Positions 56,859-64,000 of a DNA stretch of 64,000 nucleotides are shown here, one piece after another. How positions within the stretch are numbered: position 1 is the first letter of the stretch; each line of letters begins with the position of its first letter. The notes below the pieces were generated by a model that worked only from the letters and a program-made list of their open reading frames with translations, ran no database searches and was not told the DNA's origin. This DNA is from JALORV01 sp963754065 (GTDB lineage Bacteria; Pseudomonadota; Gammaproteobacteria; Burkholderiales; Burkholderiaceae_F), in the NCBI GenBank assembly GCA_963754065.1, contig CAVWFH010000012.1:1-64000 (forward strand), given 5' to 3'. The position numbers were made by a program, and so were the translations under genes.

Positions 56859-57934
56859 GAGAAGCCCCCTGCCGCGAGCGTCTCCCCCAGCGCACTGTCG
56901 GGAACCGTGCGCTGCACGGCGTGACCGATGCGATCGAGCAGCACGAAGCGGATGCTGCCGGCTTCGGATTTTTTGTCGCCGCGCATCGACTCTGTCGCGG
57001 CTCGAGCGGACAGGCCGGCGATGCGCGTCGGCAGTCCGGCGGCTCGCACGGCGCTTTCCACCGGGGCCAACGCCTCGCGCGGGAGCAGCCCGATGCGGCT
57101 CGACAAGTCGGCCGCGAGCACGAGGCCGCACCCGACCGCCTCGCCGTGCAGCCACTTCGTGTAACCGGTAAGCGCTTCGATCGCATGGCCGAACGTGTGG
57201 CCAAGGTTCAGCAGGGCGCGCTCGCCCGATTCGCGCTCGTCGCGCGCGACGATGCCGGCCTTGATCTCGCAAGAGCGGGCAATTGCCCGCGTCAGCGCGT
57301 CCGGATCGCGCGATCGCAGTGCCGGCAGATCGCTTGACGTGCGCTCGAAGTAGTCCTGATCGCCCAGCAATCCGTGCTTCAAAACCTCTGCGAGGCCCGC
57401 CGACAGTTCGCGGTCCGGCAGCGTCTGCAGCGTCGCGGTGTCGCTGATGACGAGCTGCGGCTGATGAAACGCGCCGATCAGGTTCTTGCCGCGCACGTGA
57501 TTGATGCCTGTCTTGCCGCCCACCGAGGAATCGACCTGGGCCAGCAGGGTCGTCGGCACCTGTACGAAGCGGATGCCGCGCATGTAGATTGCCGCAGCGA
57601 ATCCTGCGACATCGCCGACCACTCCGCCGCCCAGCGCGACGACCAGGCTCTTGCGATCCGCCCGACTGTCGACCAGCGCGTCGAGAATCGTCGACACCGA
57701 CGACCACTGCTTGTGCATCTCGCCGTCCGGCAGAACCACCGTGACAACGCCTGCGATTGTTTCGAGCGCCTTGCGCAAAGGTTCGGCATACAGCCCGCCG
57801 ACTGTCGTGCTCGTGACCAGCGCGATGCGCGTCGGCGCGAACGGTGCGATGAACTCGGCGGCACGACCCAGCAGGTCGGCACCGATGAGAATGTCGTATT
57901 GGCGGCCCGGCAGGCCGACGACCACGCGTTGCAT
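56855..57934 (-). CDS. aroB: 3-dehydroquinate synthase
   Basis: A 359-residue NAD-dependent enzyme converting DAHP to 3-dehydroquinate in the shikimate pathway. Motifs: PDGEMHKQWSSV, ALGGGVVGDVAGFAAAIYMRGI, VPTTLLAQVDSSVGGKTGIN and LNLGHTFGHAIEA. ATG at 57934 gives MQRVVVGLPGRQYDI; codons further upstream to 58015 are not conserved. Follows aroK by about 55 bases and overlaps dgt. Confidence 0.96.
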   Translation of the reverse strand: MQRVVVGLPGRQYDILIGADLLGRAAEFIAPFAPTRIALVTSTTVGGLYAEPLRKALETIAGVVTVVLPDGEMHKQWSSVSTILDALVDSRADRKSLVVALGGGVVGDVAGFAAAIYMRGIRFVQVPTTLLAQVDSSVGGKTGINHVRGKNLIGAFHQPQLVISDTATLQTLPDRELSAGLAEVLKHGLLGDQDYFERTSSDLPALRSRDPDALTRAIARSCEIKAGIVARDERESGERALLNLGHTFGHAIEALTGYTKWLHGEAVGCGLVLAADLSSRIGLLPREALAPVESAVRAAGLPTRIAGLSARAATESMRGDKKSEAGSIRFVLLDRIGHAVQRTVPDSALGETLAAGGFS

Positions 57935-57989
57935 CACGCGATTGTACGAGTGCGCCTTGCCGACGGAACTCAGCCGGTCTCGGCGGGAA

Positions 57990-58553
57990 TCAACGGCCCG
58001 CGACGAGCGCCACAACGGCCGGATGCGTGGTCAGTCGCTCGACCAGTCGTTTCGGATTGGCGGCCGCCGACTGGAAAGTCAGATGCGCGGTCTCCGCATA
58101 GAGCGGCTCGCGCTCGGCCAGCAGGTGTTCGATGCGCTCGCGCGGATTCTCGGTCTGCAACAGCGGGCGCGCCTTGTCCCGGCGCGTGCGGCGAAACACT
58201 TCGTCGGCCGAGGCTCGCAGATAGATCACGAGACCGCGCGCATGCAGTCGCTGGCGCGTCTGCGCATCGAGCACCGCGCCGCCGCCCGTGGCCAGCACCA
58301 TGCCCGGGCGCTGGCTCAGTTCGTCGAGCAGCGCAGCCTCGCGTCGCCGGAAACCGTCTTCGCCTTCGATCTCGAAGATCGTCGGGATCGACACTCCACT
58401 GCGCGCCTCGAGTTCGCGGTCGGCATCGATGAACTCGAAGCCGATCGCCTCGGCCAGCAGGCGGCCGATGGTCGACTTGCCGGCACCCATCATGCCGATC
58501 AGGAAGATAGGTCGCGTTTGCGTGTCATCGACGGAAGCGTAGCCGACCGGCAA
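57990..58553 (-). CDS. aroK: Shikimate kinase
   Basis: A 187-residue P-loop kinase phosphorylating shikimate. P-loop GMMGAGKST, the shikimate-binding DADRELEARSG, and VLATGGGAVLD with the LID arginines are present. There is no in-frame ATG or GTG before the P-loop, so a TTG at 58553 is taken; it lies directly after the terminator at 58555-58590 with no clear ribosome-binding site. An ATG (58526 region) in another frame hints at a possible lost or gained base near the start. Order pilQ ... aroK-aroB is conserved. Confidence 0.88.
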   Translation of the reverse strand: MPVGYASVDDTQTRPIFLIGMMGAGKSTIGRLLAEAIGFEFIDADRELEARSGVSIPTIFEIEGEDGFRRREAALLDELSQRPGMVLATGGGAVLDAQTRQRLHARGLVIYLRASADEVFRRTRRDKARPLLQTENPRERIEHLLAEREPLYAETAHLTFQSAAANPKRLVERLTTHPAVVALVAGR

Positions 58554-58554
58554 C

Positions 58555-58590
58555 CCAGAAAACACAAGGGCCGCACGTGGCGGCCCTTGT
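58555..58590 (-). terminator. Rho-independent terminator of the Ig-like gene region
   Basis: A perfect 11-bp stem ACAAGGGCCGC/GCGGCCCTTGT (58564-58574 with 58580-58590) around ACGTG, followed on the minus strand by GTTTTCT. It ends the transcript from the pil-Ig region and lies immediately before the aroK start. Confidence 0.85.
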
Positions 58591-58612
58591 ATGGTGCAGC
58601 TCAGACGAGTGC

Positions 58613-60300
58613 TCAGTTCGGGTCGGTGCAGACGTGCCGCGACTGCCGAACGGGCTGACTGCAAAACCTGGGATGTGACGTGTCGTCGACGTCGGCCTTG
58701 GCGGCCGAGAATCGGTAGTTGAACGTGGTCGAGCGCTCGGAACCGGCGGTCGCCGAGCGCGCCTCGATCTGATACTCCGCCCAGAAGTGCGAAGCGTTGA
58801 CCGTGCCGCACCCGAAGTACGACGAAACCCGGAGCTGTCGGTCACGCCATTGTTGTCGAGCGTGAACGCTGCGGACTGTCCCGGCCAGAGGATTGCCATC
58901 GCATGTTCTGGTTGTTGTCGCCGGTGTCGAGCACGCCGTTGAAGTTCGTGTCCTCGTTGGCGCACTGGACGGGCGGAGCGATCGGCGCCCAGCCGGACGC
59001 CCATGGTGAACGTCATCTGCCCTTGTAGTAGTACAGCGGCAGCAAACGAACCGAGACCGGTGCGCCGGCAACACCCTGCCCGGCCGCATTGGTGACATAG
59101 ATGCTGAACAGCTTTTCGTAATCGAGGTTGTTGTTGACCTTCGCGATCTCGTTGTTCGTCGAGATGCGAACGAAGAGCGGCTGCTGCGAGATCGTCAGCT
59201 TCGCCGCCTTTTCGTTGGCGTTGCAGGGCGCGACACCGCCACCGGGCAGCGTCGCAACGTCGTCAACCGACGCGCAGACCACGATCTGATCGGTTCCGGT
59301 CGTTGCAGCGCCCGGCGATGAACCGCGCCGACACCAGACCTCCGGAATTGCTCAGTACCGGCGCCGTCGTCGTATCGACACTGAGCGTACCGAATGCGTG
59401 GCGACGAAGCGATCCGGAAGCGCACGCGGCGCGTTGGCCACCGGGATGCCGACTGCCGTACCCGAGGTCGCCGGTGACTCGGACGTCGAGTCTGCGAGAA
59501 GTTGGTCTCGCTCCGCCGGAATTCGGTCCGACCACCGACGGGTTGGCCTGCACCGTCAGATCCTTGATCACGATGCCAGCCGGCTCAGGATCGGCGGCAG
59601 CGCAGTGCTGCCCGCCTTGACTGGCAACTGTCGCGGTGGCATTTGCACCGGTACCGCGTCACGGTGACGTCGGCCGTCACACCGGTGAGTGTCACCTTGG
59701 CGAGCCCGGCGCTGTCCGTCGTCGCTACGGCCGACGACAAGGTTCCGCCGGTCGTCGCGAACGACACGACAACTCCACCGAGCGGCACCTTGGCCGCATC
59801 GATCACCGACGCGGAGATTTCGACCGGAGTTGTCGCGGTGATGGCGGTCGGCGGCGAGGCGGTCAGCGTGATCGTCGTGCCGGTGACCGAGACGCCGGCC
59901 TGCACCGGTTACGGTGCCACTGGTCGCACGGATCGTCACGTCGCGATTGCCGCGATCCGAGCCCAATCCGAACGTCGCCGTCATGCGGCCGGCCGAATCG
60001 GTCGTCGTCGATGTGCTGTTGATGATTCCGGATGTGGCGCTAAGTTGCACGGGAATGTCGGCGAGCGCGCGGCGGTTCGCATCGACCGCAGTGATCGTCA
60101 CCTGCGTCGACTGGTTCGCCTTGGCCTCGAGCGTCGGCGTCGCCACCGTGACCTCGAGCGCGGCAGAGGGCGGTGGTTCCCGTCGTCGGTGTGGTCGGAT
60201 CCGGACCCGGCGCCAGATCGCCGCCACAGGCGAGCATCGTTACGCTGGCCGCAAAGGCGATCGCAGCTGAAAAAGTACGCAGGTAGCCATTCTTCGACAC
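58613..60300 (-). pseudogene. Decayed Ig-like (Big_1-type) domain lipoprotein gene
   Basis: Reading fragments in order reconstructs one protein. Start GTG 60300 with GAGGGG upstream; lipobox MLAC; then an Ig-like repeat (ALEVTVATPTLEAKANQSTQVTITA..., frame change near 60180), a second (AGVSVTGTTITLTASPPTAI..., frame change near 59905), then IKDLTVQANPSVVGPNSGGAR (near 59655), LSISQQ-type KAAKLTISQQPLFVRISTNNEI, and QCANEDTNFNGVLDTGDNNQ. At least six to eight frame changes separate them, ending at 58613. Neighbouring genes are intact. The intact parent would be a cell-surface Ig-like adhesin or pilus-associated lipoprotein commonly placed beside pilQ. It could be a true pseudogene, but error-prone sequence is an alternative. 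Confidence 0.75.
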
Positions 60301-60343
60301 GTTCTTCCCCTCTTTGCTTCGTACAACCACGGTCACCTTCCGC

Positions 60344-62572
60344 TTAGCGTGTGGAAGCCAACGCGCGCTCGGAAACGATTCTCGGCGTGATGAAAATGAT
60401 CAATTCCGTCTTGTTGTTGATCTTGCTGGTGGTCTTGAACAGCCACCCCACGTATGGGATGTCGCCCAGCAGCGGAATCTTGGTCGTCTGCGTGCGATCC
60501 GATTGCTCGTAGATGCCACCCAGGACGACCGTGCCACCGTTCTCGACCAGCACCTGGGTCTGGACCGCCTTGGTATCGATCGCCGGCCCGGAAAGTGTTT
60601 CCTGACCGCGCGAATCCTTGTTGACCTTGACGTCCATGAAGATCGCGCCTTCCGGTGTGATCTGCGGTGTTACCTCCAGCTTGAGCACCGCCTTGCGGAA
60701 CGACACCGAGGTCGCGCCGCTGGATGTTGCCTGCTGGTACGGAATTTCGGTGCCCTGCTCGATCACCGCCTTGACCTTGTCCGCCGTGACCACGCGCGGA
60801 CTCGAGATGACTTTGCCGAGGCCGTCCTGCTCCAGCGCCGAGACTTCAAGCTGCAGCACGCGCGACAGGCTGGCATTCACCAGCGTCAGCGCAAAGCCCG
60901 CGGGGTTGTAGCCACCGATACCCACGGCCGGCAGGTTGACGAAGTTCGACGTCTGCGTCAGGTTGGTCGTGCTGGATCCACCCGGGCCACCCGCAGCACT
61001 GGTGTTCGTCGTCACCGTGCCCCCCGGTCCGGTCGCCACACTGGGGCCCAGGCCGCCGAGCGTGCCGTAGGCACCGGTTCCGCCGATCTGCTGCGGATAA
61101 CCTGTATTGCCGCCGAGTCGCACGCCCAGTGACCGCGAAAAATCGTCGCTGGCCTCGACGATGCGGGCCTCGATCAGGACCTGGGGCACCGCAATATCGA
61201 TCCGCTGCAGCAACCGCCGCACATCCTCCAGCCGTGCCACCGTGTCCTGCACGAACAGCTGGTTCGTGCGTGGATCGACTGCGACACTGCCGCGCTTGGA
61301 CAGCAGGCGCTGCTTGTCGTCGACCAGCAGGCGGCGAACCTCCTCGGCCTTCTGATAATTGACGACAAAGGCCTCGGACCGCAGCGGCTCGAGTTCCTGG
61401 ATCTGGTTGCGCGCTTCGAGCTCGAGCTTTTCCTTGGTCGCGATCTCGTCACGCGGCGCCACCAGCAGGACATTGCCGTTCTTGCGCATGTCCAGGCCCT
61501 TGGACTGCAGGATGATGTCGAGCGCCTGGTCCCACGGGACGTCCTTCAGCCGCAAGGTGATCGTGCCGCCGACTGAGTCGCTGGTGATGATGTTCAGATT
61601 CGTGAAGTCTGCGATGACCTGCAGCAGCGAGCGGACGTCGACATTCTGGAAGTTCAGCGACAGCCGTTCACCCTGGTAGCCCTGGCGCGTGCCCTGGAAC
61701 AGGCGCTGCGGATCTTCCTTGACCGGCCGCACCTCGAGCACGAAGCGCGTGTCGCTCTGGTAGGCATTGTGTTCCCACAGGCCGCGCGGCTCGACGATCA
61801 GGCGCGCCGTGCTGCCCTGCTGGCTCGCCGACAGGTTGTTGACCGGCGTGGCGAAGTCCGAGACATCGAGACGGCGCTTGAGCGTGTCGGGCAAGGTCGT
61901 GTTCAGGAAGTCGACCACGACGGTGTTGCCTTGCTGGCGGATGTCGACGTTCGTGTTCGCATCGGACAGGTCGATGATGACGCGGCCTTCTCCTTCGGCG
62001 CCGCGGCGGAAGTCGACGCCACGCAGCGCACGGCCGGTCACCGGTGCCGCCGCGGTATAGCCCGTGGACGGTGCTGAAGCGGCGGCGGTCGCCTCCGGTG
62101 CCGCAGACCCAGCAGCAGCCGCGCCGGCCGGACGGAAGGTAGTCGTATCGGTCGCACCACCGAGCGCGACAAGAATGCGATTGCCGTCGACGCTGACCGC
62201 ATGCGTCAGCGGACGCTTCAGGTTCAGCACGACGCGCGAGCGACCGGTCGCCTGCACGATGTTCACCGAGCGCAGGTCGCCCTGGTTGATTTCAACCAGG
62301 TTGCGCCCAACCGCGTTGACGGCACCCGGAAGATCAAGGGCAACGCGTGCCGGGTTGGCGACCGAAAAACTCGCTGGTACGCCCTGCACCGCATTCTTCA
62401 TGTCGATCGTCAGCACGATGCCGGTCGACGTCTGCGTCGCGTCCACGCGTTCGATCGCGTTGGTGGTGTCAGCGGCTGGCGTTTGCGCACCCGCCATGGT
62501 GGCGCATGTGGCCAGGCCGGCGAACGCCAGCTTGGCCAGCGCCTTGACGAGACCCTCGATCGACATCCTCAT
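60344..62572 (-). CDS. pilQ: Type IV pilus secretin PilQ
   Basis: A 742-residue outer-membrane secretin through which the pilus exits. Signal peptide ending about residue 27 (AGAQ), two AMIN domains (about 35-115 and 140-220), an N0/N1 region (RLSLNFQNVDVRSLLQVIADFTNLN), and the C-terminal secretin domain with VLIEARIVEASDDFSRSLGV, STSR-type GTVTTNTSAAGG loop, ISSPRVVTADKVKAVIEQGTEIPYQ and PLLGDIPYVGWLFKT. ATG at 62572 overlaps the pilP stop. Last gene of pilN-O-P-Q in this window. Confidence 0.95.
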   Translation of the reverse strand: MRMSIEGLVKALAKLAFAGLATCATMAGAQTPAADTTNAIERVDATQTSTGIVLTIDMKNAVQGVPASFSVANPARVALDLPGAVNAVGRNLVEINQGDLRSVNIVQATGRSRVVLNLKRPLTHAVSVDGNRILVALGGATDTTTFRPAGAAAAGSAAPEATAAASAPSTGYTAAAPVTGRALRGVDFRRGAEGEGRVIIDLSDANTNVDIRQQGNTVVVDFLNTTLPDTLKRRLDVSDFATPVNNLSASQQGSTARLIVEPRGLWEHNAYQSDTRFVLEVRPVKEDPQRLFQGTRQGYQGERLSLNFQNVDVRSLLQVIADFTNLNIITSDSVGGTITLRLKDVPWDQALDIILQSKGLDMRKNGNVLLVAPRDEIATKEKLELEARNQIQELEPLRSEAFVVNYQKAEEVRRLLVDDKQRLLSKRGSVAVDPRTNQLFVQDTVARLEDVRRLLQRIDIAVPQVLIEARIVEASDDFSRSLGVRLGGNTGYPQQIGGTGAYGTLGGLGPSVATGPGGTVTTNTSAAGGPGGSSTTNLTQTSNFVNLPAVGIGGYNPAGFALTLVNASLSRVLQLEVSALEQDGLGKVISSPRVVTADKVKAVIEQGTEIPYQQATSSGATSVSFRKAVLKLEVTPQITPEGAIFMDVKVNKDSRGQETLSGPAIDTKAVQTQVLVENGGTVVLGGIYEQSDRTQTTKIPLLGDIPYVGWLFKTTSKINNKTELIIFITPRIVSERALASTR

Positions 62573-63138
62573 CGCTTGCTCCCTTGCCGCGCGGCGGCCT
62601 CCTGCAACTCCAGCTTCGTGGGTCGTTCGACCCACTCACCGGCGGCATCCTGGACGATTTCCTTGAGATCCACTTCTGTTTCCGAGATCTTGGTGACGAG
62701 CCCGAAGTTCTGGCCCATGTAGTTGCCCGCCTTCACCATGAAGGTCTGGCCCGAGGCGTCGATCAACGCCACGTTGTTGCCCTGTTGCCGCAGCGTCCCG
62801 ACCATCCTCAGTTGATCCAACGGGAAGCCTTCGAGCGCCTCGCGGCGGCGGTCGAGGTCCGGCTTGATGGCGCTGGTACTGGCACGGGTCTGCGCCTGAC
62901 GTGCCACTGCGAGCACCATTTTCTGCGCATCGAACGGGTCGATCAGCGCCTTCGCCTCGTAGGTAAAGGGTGAAAACTGCTTCGGCTCGGGCACGGGCTG
63001 CGTCGTCGGCCGCATCGCCTTGCGTGTGTCGTCCATCCATGCGCGCAGTTCGCTTTCGCTGCCACCGCCACAGGCGGTGACGCTCGCAGCGGTGACGATC
63101 AGCGCGGCCAGACGCATCGGTTTGGTCAGGTCCATCAT
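62569..63138 (-). CDS. pilP: Type IV pilus assembly lipoprotein PilP
   Basis: A 189-residue inner-membrane lipoprotein (lipobox VTAC, Cys23) that links PilNO to the PilQ secretin. The mature part has a disordered stretch followed by the beta-sandwich HR domain (FPLDQLRMVGTLRQQGNNVALIDASGQTFMVKAGNYMG). Start is the ATG at 63138, overlapping the pilO stop; the longer frame to 63645 shadows pilO. Confidence 0.94.
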   Translation of the reverse strand: MMDLTKPMRLAALIVTAASVTACGGGSESELRAWMDDTRKAMRPTTQPVPEPKQFSPFTYEAKALIDPFDAQKMVLAVARQAQTRASTSAIKPDLDRRREALEGFPLDQLRMVGTLRQQGNNVALIDASGQTFMVKAGNYMGQNFGLVTKISETEVDLKEIVQDAAGEWVERPTKLELQEAAARQGSKR

Positions 63139-63779
63139 TTTGCCGGCCCCTTCGCGGCCGCCTGCTTCGCCTTGCGCTGATTGGCAAGCTCGTCCGCATC
63201 GAGGTAGCGATAGGTCTTCGCCGTCGCGTCCAGCGTCAGCGCTCCGCCCTTGCCCGCCGCGACATTCAGGTTGTTCAGCGTGACGATGCGCGGCAAGTTG
63301 GCGATGTCGCTCGCGAACGCACCGAGGTCGTGGTACTTGCCGGCCAGCTTGATCGCGATCGGCAGCTCGGCGTAGTACTCCTTCACGTTGGTCTGGCCGG
63401 GCTTGAAGAGTTCGAAGTCCAGTCCGCGGCCGACACCAGCCTGGTTGATATCGGACAGCAGCGCGTCCATCTCGGACTTGCTCGGCAACTGCTTTTCCAG
63501 TGTCAGCACGTACTGGCTCACCTGCTCGCGCTGCTTGCGCAATTCGTCGAGATTGATCGCCTGCTGCAGTTTGTTCTTGTATTCGTCCTTCAGCTTCAGT
63601 TCTTCGGCCTGCAGCTGCTCCAGCTGGTCCTTCTGGCTGCTCCACAGGCCGAACCAGCCGCCAACGCCAAACGCGACGATGACGACCAGCCAGAGTACAA
63701 AACGGGGCGCGGCCGGCCAGGTGCCGACGTTGTCCAGGGCCAGGCCCCGGAATTGCGAGAGTAGGTCTCGACTTGCCAT
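63135..63779 (-). CDS. pilO: Type IV pilus alignment protein PilO
   Basis: A 214-residue bitopic inner-membrane protein with one helix (about 25-46, FVLWLVVIVAFGVGGWFGLW), a coiled coil (EQLQAEELKLKDEYKNKLQQ...) and a periplasmic ferredoxin-like domain including AELPIAIKLAGKYHDLGAF. Forms the alignment subcomplex with PilN and PilM. Overlaps pilP by four bases. Confidence 0.95.
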   Translation of the reverse strand: MASRDLLSQFRGLALDNVGTWPAAPRFVLWLVVIVAFGVGGWFGLWSSQKDQLEQLQAEELKLKDEYKNKLQQAINLDELRKQREQVSQYVLTLEKQLPSKSEMDALLSDINQAGVGRGLDFELFKPGQTNVKEYYAELPIAIKLAGKYHDLGAFASDIANLPRIVTLNNLNVAAGKGGALTLDATAKTYRYLDADELANQRKAKQAAAKGPAK

Positions 63780-63797
63780 CAGTGCCTCTGCGTCGCG

Positions 63798-64000
63798 CTA
63801 TTTCGTCGGGGCCGCTGCCGCGGCGGAGGGAGTCGGCGATGCCACTGCCGGCGTAGTCGCGCCGGTCGCGACGGCCGAGGCCGGCACGCCCGCGGCCGGC
63901 TTCGGCTGCGCCTGCTGTTGCTGCAACTGCGTGCGCTCGGGTGTCGGCTTCAGCGTGAAATTCAGCGCGAACTCGAACACGCGGCGGTTCATGGTGGCCG
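63798..64000 (-). CDS. pilN: Type IV pilus assembly protein PilN, C-terminal fragment
   Basis: The window end cuts the gene; only the last roughly 67 codons are visible, read on the minus strand from 64000 to the stop at 63798-63800. The end of the core domain (RRVFEFALNFTLK) matches PilN C-termini; a Gln/Pro/Ala-rich tail of about 45 residues follows. It stops 18 bases before pilO, and pilMN would lie beyond the window. Confidence 0.85.
   Translation of the reverse strand, partial: ATMNRRVFEFALNFTLKPTPERTQLQQQQAQPKPAAGVPASAVATGATTPAVASPTPSAAAAAPTK

Noticed and set aside
55722..57707. A 661-residue frame ending in the Dgt domain
   Set aside because: The N-terminal 280 residues are an alternative frame of aroB without homology; dgt begins at 56858.

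Overview
The window looks like a chromosomal segment of a GC-rich, Gram-negative betaproteobacterium, probably Burkholderiales or a close relative. This rests on a set of housekeeping neighbourhoods typical of that class: pilN-O-P-Q / aroK-aroB-dgt / gltB-gltD, then mlaF-E-D-A-C-B with ibaG and murA, then hisG-D-C-B-H-A-F-I-E, hinT, tatABC, a DegS/HtrA-type protease, petABC and sspA-sspB. The outer-membrane lipid transport genes, lipoproteins, type IV pilus secretin and a PEP-CTERM protein all fit a diderm cell. No plasmid, phage, integrase or CRISPR signature was seen.

Layout. 1-7.97 kb (+): a peptide-type ABC importer (broken substrate-binding protein, two permeases, two ATPases) followed by an N-formylglutamate amidohydrolase-like enzyme, an AstE/aspartoacylase-like deacylase and an exported metallo-beta-lactamase-fold protein. 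This looks like a take-up-and-deacylate module. 8-19.5 kb: a lipoprotein, a DUF697-type protein (-), a DUF485/ActP acetate symporter pair with terminator, a cNMP/CBS nucleotidyltransferase-like regulator, a DnaQ-like exonuclease, hemA-prfA-prmC, grxD and ubiX. 19.6-25 kb (-): PEP-CTERM protein, tRNA-Thr(TGT), sspB, sspA and the cytochrome bc1 operon. 25.3-26.9 kb (+): mscL and an HtrA-like protease. 26.9-46.7 kb (-, with one inverted insertion at 31.3-32.4 kb): Sel1 protein, tatCBA, hinT, the his operon, murA, ibaG, an ABC-2 exporter, the complete Mla lipid transport set, a glycine-zipper lipoprotein and an amino-acid binding protein. 46.9-64 kb (-): thioesterase, cytochrome c, gltD/gltB, a RAYT-like transposase, dgt-aroB-aroK, a decayed Ig-like lipoprotein gene, and pilQ-P-O-N, with pilN running off the end.

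The most unusual material is not protein coding. (1) A mosaic palindromic element occurs three times (about 1149-1240, 22077-22169, 33835-33935). The stems differ between copies yet stay paired, while loop and bulge sequences are conserved. (2) A RAYT-family transposase beside gltB appears to have lost both histidines of its HUH motif. (3) A degenerate duplicate of the gltD 3' end lies just downstream of gltD. (4) The his operon is interrupted by an oppositely oriented double-thioredoxin gene. (5) An Ig-like lipoprotein gene between pilQ and aroK is shattered by many frameshifts. Single-base lesions are also visible in murA, mscL and the first gene. Because murA is essential, some of these may be assembly errors rather than real mutations.

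Start codons were moved from the longest open frame wherever Shine-Dalgarno position, signal peptide or family length argued for another site. All family names come from reading the translated sequence; no database search was run.
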